A stretch of 64,000 nt of DNA. It comes from Dialister succinatiphilus YIT 11850 (GTDB taxonomy: Bacteria > Bacillota > Negativicutes > Veillonellales > Dialisteraceae). Below, in pieces: positions 25,908 to 40,778 of this stretch. How positions within the stretch are numbered: position 1 is the stretch's first letter; each line of letters begins with the position of its first letter. The notes under the pieces were generated by a model. That model was given only the letters and a program-made list of their open reading frames with translations. It did not search any database and was not told where the DNA came from. Made by a program: the position numbers and the translations under genes. The DNA is taken from the NCBI RefSeq assembly GCF_000242435.1, contig NZ_JH591187.1, forward strand, positions 867,512-931,511, in the 5' to 3' direction.

Positions 25908-28559
25908 TCAGAGCTGATCCAGGAACTTCAGACGTTCTTCCAGAGATTTCATCTTTTCTTCGAACTGGGCCAGTTTTTCTTTTTCCTTCTCAACCACTGC
26001 TTCAGGTGCTTTAGCCAGGAATCCTTTATTGGCCAGTTTGCCGCTGGTGCGGGCAATATCTTTCTCCAGGGCCGCCTTGTTCTTTGCAATCTTTTCTTTT
26101 TCTTTAGCCGTATCAATGAGGCCCTTCAGTTCCAGATAAACTTCCAGACCGGTAACTACGGAAGTCAGTGCGTTTTCCGGTTTCGGTGCATCAGCGGAAA
26201 GCAGTTTGATGTCTTCTACATGGCCCAGTTTTTCATAGTATTCCTTATGGTTTTCAATGCAGCCTTTCAGGTCATCCCGGAGAACAGCAATCTGGATGTG
26301 GCACATCTTATTGGGTGTTACGTTGGCTTCAGCGCGCATGTTGCGGATAGCCTTGATGGAGTCCATAATCCTTTCAAACTGTTCTGCTTCGTCCTTGAAG
26401 CGGAGGTTTTCATCAGCCTTCGGCCAGGGAGCCCTTGCCAGGATTTCGCCTTCATGGGGCAGATGCTGCCAGAGGTGTTCCGTAATGAACGGCATAAATG
26501 GATGAAGCAGGGCCAGCATGCGGGTCAGGGTATACACCAGCACGTACTGGGTGACCTTGCGGTCCGTATTATGTTCACCATAGAGACGGGTCTTGGCTGT
26601 TTCAATGTACCAGTCGCAGAAATAGTTCCATGCGAAGTTATAAATAGAGTCTGCTGCTTCACCCAGTTCGTATTTATCCAGGTTGGCACTGACATAATCT
26701 TCCGTGGCTGCCAGACGGTCAAGAATCCATTTATCTGCCAGAGTGAACTGCGTTTTGTCCGGAACGAAATCTTTATCATAATCGTCCAGGTTCATCAGGG
26801 TAAACTTGGTCGCATTCCAGATCTTATTGGCGAAATTCCGATTTCCTTCTACCTTTTCATAGTAGAAACGCATATCGTTGCCGGGCGTATTGCCGGTAAC
26901 CAGGGTGAAACGAAGGGCATCGGCACCGTATTTGTCGATGACTTCCAGAGGATCAATGCCGTTTCCAAGGGACTTGCTCATCTTGCGGCCCTGGGAATCG
27001 CGGACAAGGCCATGAATGAATACATACTTGAATGGAATTTCATGCATGAATTCCATGGACATGAACATCATGCGGGCTACCCAGAAGAAAATGATATCGT
27101 AGCCTGTAACCATGGTGGATGTGGGATACCACTGTTTCAAAACCGGTGTCTGGTCAGGCCAGCCCATGGTGGAGAATGGCCACAGGGCAGAGGAGAACCA
27201 GGTATCCAGCACGTCCGGATCCTGATGGATATGTTTGCTGCCGCACTTCGGGCATTCGGTCAGATCCGTGCGGGATGCACTGACAGCGCCACAGTCATCG
27301 CAGTACCATACCGGAATGCGGTGGCCCCACCAGAGCTGACGGGAAATACACCAGTCATGAATGTTTTCCAGCCACTGAATATAAGTCTTGGAAAAACGTT
27401 CAGGAACAAATTTCGTCTTTCCGGAAGTCACTGCTTCCATGGCCGGTCCGGCCAGAGGTTTCATCTTTACAAACCACTGTTTCGTAGTCATTGGTTCCAC
27501 CACCGTCTTGCAGCGGGAGCAGTGACCTACAGCATGCTTCGTTTCTTCAATTTTTACCAGCAGACCGGCCTTCTTGAAATCTTCAATAATGGCTTTTCTG
27601 GCTTCATAGCGGTCCATGCCGCTGTATCTGCCGGCCTTTTCATTCATTGTGCCGTCCTTGTTCATGATGACAATGGTGGGCAGGTCATGGCGCTGGCCTA
27701 CTTCAAAGTCGTTGGGGTCATGGGCCGGTGTAATCTTCACGCAGCCGGTACCATAGTCCATATCTACATAATCATCAGCAATAATGGGGATTTCGCGATC
27801 CGTAGTAGGAAGCTTTACCTTCTTACCTACCAGATGGGCATACCGTTTATCTTCGGGATTCACAGCTACAGCCGTATCGCCTGGAATCGTTTCCGGACGG
27901 GTCGTAGCAATTTCTATATATCCGTCTTCTCCTACGATAGGATAATTGAAATACCAGAGATGACCCACTTCGTCCTCATGTTCTACTTCAATATCAGAGA
28001 GTGCCGTCTGGCAGCGGGGGCACCAGTTAGTAATGCGGAATCCCTGATAGATAAGACCTTTTTCGTAGAGAGAAACAAAAACTTCACGGACAGCCCGGGC
28101 GCATACATCGTCCATGGTAAACCGTTCCCGTTTCCAGTCGCAGGAAGAGCCGAGACGGCGAATCTGCAGTCCAATGCGGTTTCCGAATTTTTCCTTCCAC
28201 TGCCATACTCTTTCCAAGAATTTTTCACGGCCCAGATCGTACTTATTGAGACCTTCCTCGGCAATCTGCTTTTCCACCTTCACCTGGGTAGCAATACCTG
28301 CATGGTCCTTGCCCGGCAGCCAGAGTACGTTGTAGCCCTGCATTCTTTTATAACGAATAAGGATATCCTGCAGTGTATTATCCAGGGCATGACCCATATG
28401 CAGCTGGCCTGTTACGTTTGGCGGCGGCAGCACAATGCTGTATGGTTCCTTGGAAGGATCCGGTTCATCATGAAATACATCATGATCCTCCCAGAACTTA
28501 TACCACTTCTGCTCAATCGCAGCGGGGTCATATTTGCCAAGATCTTCAAAATCTGCCAT
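25908..28559 (-). CDS. valS: Valyl-tRNA synthetase
   Basis: An 883-residue class Ia synthetase. The HIGH-type motif is PNVTGQLHMGHAL (about 47-59), the CP1 editing domain occupies the middle (TTRPETIPGDTAVAVNP, about 220), and KMSKS follows at about 525. An anticodon-binding domain and C-terminal coiled coil (last ~70 residues) complete it. I chose ATG 28559 (MADFEDL) after AGGAG; the longer frame would translate the T-box antiterminator. Regulated by its own T-box leader. Confidence 0.97.
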   Translation of the reverse strand: MADFEDLGKYDPAAIEQKWYKFWEDHDVFHDEPDPSKEPYSIVLPPPNVTGQLHMGHALDNTLQDILIRYKRMQGYNVLWLPGKDHAGIATQVKVEKQIAEEGLNKYDLGREKFLERVWQWKEKFGNRIGLQIRRLGSSCDWKRERFTMDDVCARAVREVFVSLYEKGLIYQGFRITNWCPRCQTALSDIEVEHEDEVGHLWYFNYPIVGEDGYIEIATTRPETIPGDTAVAVNPEDKRYAHLVGKKVKLPTTDREIPIIADDYVDMDYGTGCVKITPAHDPNDFEVGQRHDLPTIVIMNKDGTMNEKAGRYSGMDRYEARKAIIEDFKKAGLLVKIEETKHAVGHCSRCKTVVEPMTTKQWFVKMKPLAGPAMEAVTSGKTKFVPERFSKTYIQWLENIHDWCISRQLWWGHRIPVWYCDDCGAVSASRTDLTECPKCGSKHIHQDPDVLDTWFSSALWPFSTMGWPDQTPVLKQWYPTSTMVTGYDIIFFWVARMMFMSMEFMHEIPFKYVFIHGLVRDSQGRKMSKSLGNGIDPLEVIDKYGADALRFTLVTGNTPGNDMRFYYEKVEGNRNFANKIWNATKFTLMNLDDYDKDFVPDKTQFTLADKWILDRLAATEDYVSANLDKYELGEAADSIYNFAWNYFCDWYIETAKTRLYGEHNTDRKVTQYVLVYTLTRMLALLHPFMPFITEHLWQHLPHEGEILARAPWPKADENLRFKDEAEQFERIMDSIKAIRNMRAEANVTPNKMCHIQIAVLRDDLKGCIENHKEYYEKLGHVEDIKLLSADAPKPENALTSVVTGLEVYLELKGLIDTAKEKEKIAKNKAALEKDIARTSGKLANKGFLAKAPEAVVEKEKEKLAQFEEKMKSLEERLKFLDQL

Positions 28560-28572
28560 ATTTTTCACTCCT

Positions 28573-28790
28573 AAAAATAAAAAATCTCCTCCATCCCATA
28601 GGACGAAAGAGTGCTTCCGCGGTACCACCTAAATAATCATACATGATCGCTCATTTGCGTATAACGTGCGCCACGGGCATAAGCCGGCTCCGGGGTGACC
28701 CGCTGCTTCATCCTTACCGCCTTTCCACCATCGGCAGCTCTCTAAAAATTCATCCGCAGCTTCTTCCCATCTCTGCTTTTACATATGATA
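28573..28790 (-). promoter_or_regulatory. T-box leader of valS
   Basis: The leader contains the T-box sequence AGGTGGTACCGCG (28618-28630, minus strand) and a downstream terminator stem CTCTTTCGTCC-TATG-GGATGGAGGAG followed by ATTTTTT (28573-28611). The GATGGTGGAAAGGCGG segment resembles the stem I apical region. A GUC triplet in a 3' position of stem I is a candidate valine specifier. Uncharged tRNA-Val should prevent termination. Confidence 0.92.
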
Positions 28791-28796
28791 TGAAAT

Positions 28797-28825
28797 ATCA
28801 TAGCAGGATTCAAAATGAAATGCAA
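28797..28825 (-). promoter_or_regulatory. valS promoter
   Basis: TTGCAT (28820-28825), 17 bp, TATGAT (28797-28802), correctly placed to start the T-box leader. Just upstream a hairpin AAAAGTAAGGGC/GCCCTCACTTTT (28838-28870) could stop incoming transcripts. Confidence 0.85.
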
Positions 28826-28938
28826 GGGGTGGAAATGAAAAGTAAGGGCCGCAAAGCAGCCCTCACTTTTCAGAAGGTTCACAGGATTGACAAGCGCTTT
28901 GCGTCTGCGAGCTGTGGTGTCACCCTCGGAGTGCCACC

Positions 28939-29103
28939 TAAGGAAGCACTGATTAATTCATAGAGTTTTCTTTTATAAGAATTTTTATGCACTGTTTCGT
29001 CATGGGCTTCCTTAAATAGCTCGCTATTCGCGTCAGCCCATTCCTCGCATTGCATAAAAATTCAAGAATAAAAGCAAACAATGATTTAATCAGCGCTTCC
29101 CTA
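28939..29103 (-). mobile_element. 165-bp palindromic MITE-like element, copy 2
   Basis: Same length and TA ends as the other copies, inverted relative to copy 1 and nearly identical to copies 3-5. It abuts the T-run of the ligA terminator and lies ~114 bp upstream of the valS -35. Confidence 0.85.
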
Positions 29104-29146
29104 AAAGAGACTGTGAAGAAATGATTTACATTTTTTCACAGCCTCT
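29103..29146 (-). terminator. ligA terminator
   Basis: Hairpin CTGTGAA-GAAATG/CATTTT-TTCACAG with AGAG/CTCT base and a TTTT on the minus strand, directly against MITE copy 2. The loop ATTTA and core match the hairpins at 10460 and 22600. The 128 bp up to the ligA stop (29147-29274) are featureless. Confidence 0.8.
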
Positions 29147-29274
29147 GATTACGTGATCACCTTCCCGCCTGATATGGTCATTCTAAGCCGCCGGTGAGAA
29201 ATCCTGATACAACAGTGAATCAACTGATGGTACATGCCAGCCTAAGATAAATCTCAAAGTCTGATGTCTATCAT

Positions 29275-33496
<4,222 letters not shown>

Positions 33497-33561
33497 TCTT
33501 ACTCCTTTGTTTGTTAGTAACAGTGGGTTAGTGGGCTGGCGGGCCTATGCAAAGCCCCGAT

Positions 33562-33601
33562 AAAAAGAAAAACTCATATATGACAGAGTCATGTATGAGT
33601 T
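33562..33601 (-). terminator. ppaC terminator
   Basis: Stem AACTCATACATGAC/GTCATATATGAGTT with loop TCT, followed by TTTCTTTTTA on the minus strand. Confidence 0.88.
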
Positions 33602-33648
33602 CTTCCTCCGCAAATCACCGGCAGCATACCGGGGATTCCAGGATTTTA

Positions 33649-34593
33649 TTATTCTCCATATACCTTCAGGAGGAACGGAGCCACCTGTTTTTTACGGGAC
33701 ATGACTTTCGGCAGGTAAATCATACCATTTTCTGCCTTCTTGCCAAATGCCTTTTCAGCAGCATCTTTGGCACCTTCTGTAAACCAGAGATAGGTATCTT
33801 CTGTCAGAATATTGGTTACCATAAGATAGGAAGCTTCGTATTTCTTTTCTGCCTTGGTATCTTCCAGGGCTTTCATAATATCTGCTTTCTTTGCGTTAAT
33901 CGGTTCTACATCCATAACGGAAATCTGTCCGCAGGAGAAGGTCTTTCCGCCTGCTTCAAACTCCTTGGTGTCGTTGTGAGCCAGTTTTTCAGCCGGATAG
34001 TCAGAAATATCAGCGCCGGCCTTCAGCATGTCCATGCCGTACTTTTCATAGTCTACGCCGGCAATTTCAGCCAGTTCCTTCACTGCTTTCTTATCTTCTT
34101 CCGTGCAGGTAGGAGAACGGAAGAGAACCGTATCAGAAATAATGGCAGAGAGCATCATACCTGCCACTTCTTTGGACGGTTTTACGCCGTTCTGTTTATA
34201 GAGTCCGTAAATAACAGTATTCACACAGCCTACCGGACGAATAAGGATAAAGATAGGGCTCTCCGTTTCAAAATCACCCAGGCGGTGATGATCGATGAGT
34301 TCCAGTACATCTGCATCTTTAATGCCGTCTACGCACTGTTTGGATTCATTGTGGTCTACCAGAATGATTTTTGTCTTTTCGTCGGATTCGCTCTTTCTTG
34401 CCACGCTGGTCAGAAGAACCGGTGCTTCTACCTTGAAATAGTCAAGGGCGAATTTCGTTTCCTTATTCGGTTCCCCTGCTCTGGCTGCTACTGCATCCAT
34501 TCCCAGCTGTCTTTTCAGATAGGAATAGGAAATAGCAGCGGCAATGCTGTCAGTATCCGGGGATTTATGTCCTGTTACATATACTTTGCTCAT
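33649..34593 (-). CDS. ppaC: Manganese-dependent inorganic pyrophosphatase (family II)
   Basis: A 314-residue DHH-family pyrophosphatase that hydrolyses PPi to phosphate. Metal-binding motifs are TGHKSPDTDSI (7-17), LVDHNE (about 77-82), LIDHHRLGDF (the DHH motif, about 97-106) and SAIISDTVLF. The DHHA2 domain ends with SRKKQVAPFL. There are no CBS inserts, so the basic unregulated form. AAAGGAG before the ATG. Single gene. Confidence 0.95.
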   Translation of the reverse strand: MSKVYVTGHKSPDTDSIAAAISYSYLKRQLGMDAVAARAGEPNKETKFALDYFKVEAPVLLTSVARKSESDEKTKIILVDHNESKQCVDGIKDADVLELIDHHRLGDFETESPIFILIRPVGCVNTVIYGLYKQNGVKPSKEVAGMMLSAIISDTVLFRSPTCTEEDKKAVKELAEIAGVDYEKYGMDMLKAGADISDYPAEKLAHNDTKEFEAGGKTFSCGQISVMDVEPINAKKADIMKALEDTKAEKKYEASYLMVTNILTEDTYLWFTEGAKDAAEKAFGKKAENGMIYLPKVMSRKKQVAPFLLKVYGE

Positions 34594-34735
34594 TCTATCG
34601 CTCCTTTAAACCAATGATGAATGGGTTCATAATCACTTTCCCCATTATACCATGAAGAGACAAAGGGGGCAAAGATTCTCCCGTTCGAAGTAAGCTCTGC
34701 GTTGAAGGTTCTGAAAATGCAGCGAAGAAAAGTTT

Positions 34736-34900
34736 TAAGGAAGCGCTGATTAAATCATTGTTTGCTTTTATTCTTGAATTTTTATGCAATGCGAGGAATG
34801 GGCTGACGCGAATAGCGAGCTATTTAAGGAAGCCCATGACGAAACAGTGCATAAAAATTCTTATAAAAGAAAACTCTATGAATTAATCAGTGCTTCCTTA
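34736..34900 (+). mobile_element. 165-bp palindromic MITE-like element, copy 3
   Basis: Same orientation as copy 1, TA-flanked, in the 420-bp gap between ppaC and eno. Arms pair over nearly the full length. A reading frame beginning MQCEEWADANSELF crosses it, as in other copies, but has no ribosome-binding site. Confidence 0.85.
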
Positions 34901-34966
34901 AAGCTTCCCACCGGCTTTCAGGCAATAAGTCCTATAGGCTTGAGCCGCCTTCTTTTACTCACGCAG

Positions 34967-35002
34967 CGCAGAAATCCCCGGCACCAGGCCGGGGATTCTG
35001 CG
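34967..35002 (-). terminator. Hairpin after eno
   Basis: Strong hairpin AATCCCCGGC/GCCGGGGATT with paired CGCAGA/TCTGCG flanks, 13 bp past the eno stop. The U-rich tract is on the plus-strand side, so its efficiency as an eno terminator is uncertain; it may act mainly as a 3' stabiliser. Confidence 0.6.
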
Positions 35003-35014
35003 TTTATTTTCAGC

Positions 35015-36313
<1,299 letters not shown>

Positions 36314-36357
36314 TTATTCCTCCTGTAATTTTTTCAGTATGGTTATCAGGCTTGTTA

Positions 36358-37104
36358 TCAGGCTTTATTATAAATATCAATCATTGTGTCCGGCTTCAGG
36401 CTGGCGCCGCCAATCAAGGCACCGTCAATATTTTTCTGCTTCAGGAAATGGGAAATATTATCTCCATTCACAGAACCGCCATAAAGGATACGGACCTCAT
36501 CAGCTGCTTTCTTTCCTGCCGCCTCTTTCACGGTTTTACGAATAAAGGATGCGATTTCTTCCGCATCTTTGGGAGTAGCAGCCTGACCGGAGCCGATGGC
36601 CCAGATAGGTTCATAGGCAATGACCATTTTAGCTGTTTCCTCTTTGGAAAGTGCAAAAAGAGCTGTCCTGATTTCGCTTCCAATTCGTTCCTCCGTCTGG
36701 CCTTCCTTTCTTTCTTCTTCCGTTTCCCCTACGCAGAGAATAGGAATCATGTCATTTTCCAGCACCGCTTTCACTTTACGGGCCACAAATTCATCACTTT
36801 CTCCCAGAATCTGGCGCCGTTCGGAATGGCCGCAGATGACATAGCTGCAGCCTAGGTCCTTCAGCATAGGCGCCGAGATTTCTCCTGTAAATGCTCCCTT
36901 TTCTTCGGGATACACATTCTGGGCCCCCCAACGAATGGAGGAGCGGTCCAAAAAGAAACGGGCTATGGGAATATCAGTAAAGGGAGGACAGAAAAGAAGC
37001 TCGGTCCCTTCCTTTTTCTGTATTTTGAAGGCTTTGAAAAATTTCTCAGCTTCTGTTACTGTGAGATTCATTTTCCAGTTGCCTGCAATCAGGGTTTTAC
37101 GCAA
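36358..37104 (-). CDS. tpiA: Triosephosphate isomerase
   Basis: A 248-residue TIM barrel interconverting DHAP and glyceraldehyde 3-phosphate. It has NWKMN (8-12), the catalytic His in [11 protein letters not shown] (about 90-100), the catalytic Glu in [11 protein letters not shown] (about 161-171), and the phosphate-binding YGGSVNGDN. It lies 6 bp after pgk in the glycolytic operon. Confidence 0.98.
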   Translation of the reverse strand: MRKTLIAGNWKMNLTVTEAEKFFKAFKIQKKEGTELLFCPPFTDIPIARFFLDRSSIRWGAQNVYPEEKGAFTGEISAPMLKDLGCSYVICGHSERRQILGESDEFVARKVKAVLENDMIPILCVGETEEERKEGQTEERIGSEIRTALFALSKEETAKMVIAYEPIWAIGSGQAATPKDAEEIASFIRKTVKEAAGKKAADEVRILYGGSVNGDNISHFLKQKNIDGALIGGASLKPDTMIDIYNKA

Positions 37105-37110
37105 ACAGAA

Positions 37111-38298
37111 TCACTCCTTATCCGCCAGTACTGCCACGCCGGGAAGGACCATGCCTTCCAGCATTTCCAGGGAGGCGCCGCCGCCGGTGGATACATGGGA
37201 GAACTTGTCTTCAATGCCCAGCTGGTCCACAACGGATGCGGACTCGCCTCCGCCGATGACGGTGGTGGCATCAAGGTCTGCCATAGCTTCTGCAATGGCA
37301 AAGGTGCCTTTAGCAAAGGGTTTCATTTCAAATACACCCATGGGACCGTTCCATACCACGGTTTTCATTTTCTTCAGTGTTTCCACATAAAGTTCAATCG
37401 TCTTAGGACCGATATCCAGTGCCATCCAGGGGCTCTTGAATTCCGATGCCGAAAGGACTTTTGTCTTCGCTTTTTCAGAGAAGGAATCTCCAGCCATAAA
37501 GTCCACTGGGAGCATAATTTCGGAACCCATTTCATGAGCCTTTTTCATCAGGTTTCTGGCCAAATCGAAACGGTCCCTGTCCTGAAGGGACTGGCCCATG
37601 TCATATCCCTGGGCAGCCACAAATGTATTAGCCATGCCGCCGCCGATGAGGATGACATCAGCCTTTTCCATGAGGTTGGCAATAACCTGGATTTTATCAC
37701 TGATTTTAGCCCCGCCGATAATGGCTGCAAAAGGTCTTTCCGGATGTTCGATGACGCCATCGAGAAAATCAATTTCCTTCTTTAATAAAAGGCCGGACAC
37801 CATGGGCATCAGCCTGCCCACCCCTACCACAGAGGCATGGGTACGGTGAGATACGCCGAAAGCATCGTTAACTGCCAGGCTGCAGCCGTCAGCAAGGGCT
37901 TTGGCAAATTCGGGATCATTCTTCTCTTCTTCCTTATGGAAACGAAGATTTTCAAGAAGAAGCACCTGTCCCGGTTTAAGGCTTTTCTTCATGGCAGAGG
38001 CCTTGTCCCCTATGCAGTCATCAGCAAAGAGTACTTCCTGGTGAAGAAGTTCGGACAGCCGCTTGGCACAGGGAGAAAGAGACAGCTCTTTGACCACTGC
38101 TCCCTTGGGACGCCCCATATGACTTGCCAGTACCACAGCAGCCCCCTGGTCCAGGAGGTAGCGGATGGTAGGAATGGTAGCCCGTATCCGGCGGTCATCA
38201 AGGATATGACCTTCCTTATCATGGGGCACATTATAGTCCACACGGACATACACTGTTTTTCCTTCCGGTTTCAAATCATATACGGTCTGCTTGTTCAT
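37111..38298 (-). CDS. pgk: Phosphoglycerate kinase
   Basis: A 395-residue PGK producing ATP from 1,3-bisphosphoglycerate. It has [10 protein letters not shown] (about 16-25), SHMGRPKG (about 58-65), [11 protein letters not shown], and the C-terminal nucleotide-binding GGGMANTF and GGGESASVV with [12 protein letters not shown] chose ATG 38298 (MNKQTVY) with AGGA about 8 nt upstream; a TTG two codons earlier overlaps the gap stop. Confidence 0.97.
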   Translation of the reverse strand: MNKQTVYDLKPEGKTVYVRVDYNVPHDKEGHILDDRRIRATIPTIRYLLDQGAAVVLASHMGRPKGAVVKELSLSPCAKRLSELLHQEVLFADDCIGDKASAMKKSLKPGQVLLLENLRFHKEEEKNDPEFAKALADGCSLAVNDAFGVSHRTHASVVGVGRLMPMVSGLLLKKEIDFLDGVIEHPERPFAAIIGGAKISDKIQVIANLMEKADVILIGGGMANTFVAAQGYDMGQSLQDRDRFDLARNLMKKAHEMGSEIMLPVDFMAGDSFSEKAKTKVLSASEFKSPWMALDIGPKTIELYVETLKKMKTVVWNGPMGVFEMKPFAKGTFAIAEAMADLDATTVIGGGESASVVDQLGIEDKFSHVSTGGGASLEMLEGMVLPGVAVLADKE

Positions 38299-38300
38299 AA

Positions 38301-39308
38301 TCAAAGTCCTTTCGATGCTACATACTTAACAAGGTCAATGATTCTCATGGAGTATCCCCATTCATTGTCATACCAGGCAATTACTTTCACCAGATTGCCT
38401 TCCATAACCATGGTGAGGAGGCTGTCTACGGTGGAGCTGACATCGGTGGTAAGGAAATCACTGGAAACCAGCGGTTCATCGGTGTAGGCCAGAATGCCCT
38501 TCAGTTCTCCTTCCGATGCTTCTTTCAAAGCTGCATTCACTTCTTCTTTCGTTACATTCTTTGAAAGTTCTACCACCAGGTCTACCAGGGATACATCGGG
38601 TGTTGGTACGCGGATAGCCAGACCGTTCAGCTTGCCTTTCAGTTCAGGAATAACAATGCCGATGGCTTTGGCTGCGCCGGTGGAGGTAGGAATGATGTTT
38701 TCTGCTGCCGCCCTGCCTCTTCTGGGATCTTTCTTATGGGCCTTTTCCAGAATAGCCTGGTCATTGGTGTAGGAATGAACAGTAGTCATAAGTCCCCGTT
38801 TGATATGGAACTTTTCATGAAGCACCTTCACCACCGGTGCCAGGCAGTTGGTCGTGCAGGATGCATTGGAAATGATATTGTCTTTTTCCGGATCATAGGT
38901 ATTTTCATTAACGCCCATGACGATGGTGGCATCGTCATCTTTGCCGGGAGCCGTAATGATAACTTTCTTGACTGTTCCTCTGATATGCTTGCCAGCACTG
39001 ACCTTGTCCTTCAGCTTGCCCGTGGATTCAACTACGATTTCAACGCCATAAGCGCTCCAGTCCAGGTGTTCCGGATCTCTGTCATGGAATACATGAACCC
39101 GTTTTCCTTCAATGATCAGGTCATCACCATCAATTTCCACCTTCTTGCCCAGGCGTCCATGGACGGAATCATACTTCAGAAGGTAAGCCGCAGTTTCTAC
39201 ACCGCTGGGGTTATTGATGGCCACCACGTCCAGGTCATCCCTGTCCAGCATGCCGCGGAATACCAGTCTGCCGATTCTGCCAAATCCGTTAATACCAATC
39301 TTTGTCAT
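38301..39308 (-). CDS. gap: Glyceraldehyde-3-phosphate dehydrogenase (type I)
   Basis: A 335-residue NAD-dependent GAPDH. The Rossmann motif is INGFGRIGRLVFR (about 4-16), the catalytic Cys lies in SNASCTTNCLAP (about 150-161), and WYDNEWGYS ends the protein. Start ATG 39308 (MTKIGING) is the usual family start; AGGAGG lies 11 nt upstream. The longer frame to 39401 overlaps cggR and is rejected. It follows cggR and leads the glycolytic block. Confidence 0.97.
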   Translation of the reverse strand: MTKIGINGFGRIGRLVFRGMLDRDDLDVVAINNPSGVETAAYLLKYDSVHGRLGKKVEIDGDDLIIEGKRVHVFHDRDPEHLDWSAYGVEIVVESTGKLKDKVSAGKHIRGTVKKVIITAPGKDDDATIVMGVNENTYDPEKDNIISNASCTTNCLAPVVKVLHEKFHIKRGLMTTVHSYTNDQAILEKAHKKDPRRGRAAAENIIPTSTGAAKAIGIVIPELKGKLNGLAIRVPTPDVSLVDLVVELSKNVTKEEVNAALKEASEGELKGILAYTDEPLVSSDFLTTDVSSTVDSLLTMVMEGNLVKVIAWYDNEWGYSMRIIDLVKYVASKGL

Positions 39309-39348
39309 AATGTTAGTACCCTCCTGTGATTGACTTGGAACGCCGTTT

Positions 39349-40395
39349 CTATAAAGAGAAGCCGGCGCTGCCTTGTATGATTGTTTTACCTGCACCTTCA
39401 TCAGTAATCAAGGTTCCCCGTATACCGGCTCTGGCCATGGCAAGAATTGCGGGGCCCTTGTGACTGCCCCCGGCTGCAACTAAGACATGGGGAATAGAGG
39501 AAATATCTTCCCTGGAAATCCCGGCATTGTAGAGCCGATAGAGAATCTTCCCGTGAATATCCGCATAGAGGCCAAGAGCTTCGCCCACTGCTTTTTCCTT
39601 GATCAGCCGACGCCTTACATCTTCCGGAATCTCCAGCCACTTGGACTGATCCTCCGGCTCATCCACCCCTGTCACCAGGATATCCGTTCTGGAAAGGAGC
39701 CTGTCGATTTCTCTGAACTGGGGCAGTTCCTTCTTTACCCGAAGGAAAAGCTCGGGACTTAACCCGTCCGGTATATGGATGATATGATACTCACCGCCCA
39801 GTTTTTCCGCCATACGGGCTGCCACAAAATTGGGCAAATATTCCACCCGGTTGCCAAAACCACCGCGGGCAGGAACCACATCCACCTTCATGTGAAGGGA
39901 CGGCAGGGCTTCCGCCATACCTGCCATAATCGGACCTCCGCCTACGGCGATAACAAAATTATCCCGGAGAAGACGAAGCAGTACAAAGGCCGCTTCCTGG
40001 CTGATTTCATTTTTCACAGCCGGTGTATCATCCAAATCCCCTCTCACCACAATCACCTTCTCCATTGAAAGAATCTTCTGCAGTTTATTTTCCATGTCCG
40101 AAAGAGATGGACTTTTCTGGAAATAAGGAGCCAGCGGCTCAATCAGTGATTCTCCCTTGGTGGTGAGACTCATGCCCGAAGGACGAGAAAAAAGAAGACC
40201 TGACTCTTCCATTTTTTCAATGTGCTTACGGACCGTGTTTTCAGAAAGCTTCGTCTGCATGGCGAGAAGATGCCTTCCCACCGGCCCGTTGTCGTGAATC
40301 TGCCGAAGAATCTCGTACCGCTCCTGAGCCTCTGCCATCATTTCCGGCAGAAAGAGCATCATCAAAGAATCTTCTTTCAACCATATCACTTCCAT
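39349..40395 (-). CDS. cggR: Central glycolytic genes regulator (CggR/SorC family)
   Basis: A 348-residue regulator: N-terminal helix-turn-helix (KLSENTVRKHIEKMEESGLL, about 49-68) and a SorC-type sugar-phosphate-binding domain (VIVVRGD, FVIAVGGGPIMAGMAEAL, VLVAAGGSHKGPAI). In Bacillus, CggR represses gapA-pgk-tpi-pgm-eno and is released by fructose-1,6-bisphosphate; the same gene order here supports that role. A TTG at 40380 preceded by GGAAG may be the true start, which would shorten the protein by five residues. Confidence 0.92.
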   Translation of the reverse strand: MEVIWLKEDSLMMLFLPEMMAEAQERYEILRQIHDNGPVGRHLLAMQTKLSENTVRKHIEKMEESGLLFSRPSGMSLTTKGESLIEPLAPYFQKSPSLSDMENKLQKILSMEKVIVVRGDLDDTPAVKNEISQEAAFVLLRLLRDNFVIAVGGGPIMAGMAEALPSLHMKVDVVPARGGFGNRVEYLPNFVAARMAEKLGGEYHIIHIPDGLSPELFLRVKKELPQFREIDRLLSRTDILVTGVDEPEDQSKWLEIPEDVRRRLIKEKAVGEALGLYADIHGKILYRLYNAGISREDISSIPHVLVAAGGSHKGPAILAMARAGIRGTLITDEGAGKTIIQGSAGFSL

Positions 40396-40436
40396 CCATT
40401 AAAAAGTGCGGAATCATGCCAAGTCTTACCTTTTAC

Positions 40437-40465
40437 AGTATATCACGCCGTCATTAATACTACAA
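40437..40465 (-). promoter_or_regulatory. cggR-gap operon promoter
   Basis: TTGTAG (40460-40465), 17 bp, TATACT (40437-40442) on the minus strand. The ~40-nt leader between it and cggR is where CggR binds in Bacillus, but no tandem CGGGAC-type operator is recognisable here. Confidence 0.8.
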
Positions 40466-40778
40466 CATCTATGTAAAAATATAGTAATACGTATACCCTA
40501 TATTTCAAAAGTATACCAATTAATTTGCTGCCTTCTAATTTGCTTTTTCCTGAAACCATGAAAATTCCTTAAATTACGGGCTGAAAAAAACAGGAAAATA
40601 CTCTTTCCATAAATTCATACCATGAAGTCATAATATTCTTAAGTTCAATAACTTTTCAGTATGAATTTTTTCCCGAAAAAGATAAAAATTTTTTCTCATA
40701 AAAGCCATGGCCTCCACAGAAAAAATGGATATAATAAGGGCAGAACCATAACTATTTCAAAGTAAGGGAGGAATCATT
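40466..40778. other. AT-rich divergent intergenic region, fabK side
   Basis: AT-rich DNA with a TATAAT at 40730-40735 (plus strand), the probable fabK -10 without a clear -35, and a GGGAGGA ribosome-binding site before the ATG. No operator recognised. Confidence 0.5.

Noticed and set aside
25902-28574. An 890-residue open frame on the plus strand opposite valS
   Set aside because: It is the mirror of valS codon usage; the minus strand has all synthetase motifs, a T-box and a promoter.
28560-28628. N-terminal extension of valS (MVPRKHSF...)
   Set aside because: It would translate the T-box antiterminator and terminator; ATG 28559 has AGGAG.
34784-34905. Coding gene inside the MITE (frame MQCEEWADANSELF...)
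   Set aside because: No ribosome-binding site; the frame runs out of the element into different sequence in each copy; base changes between copies follow pairing rather than codons.
39309-39401. N-terminal extension of gap
   Set aside because: It overlaps the cggR end, and the family start MTKIGINGFG is at 39308.
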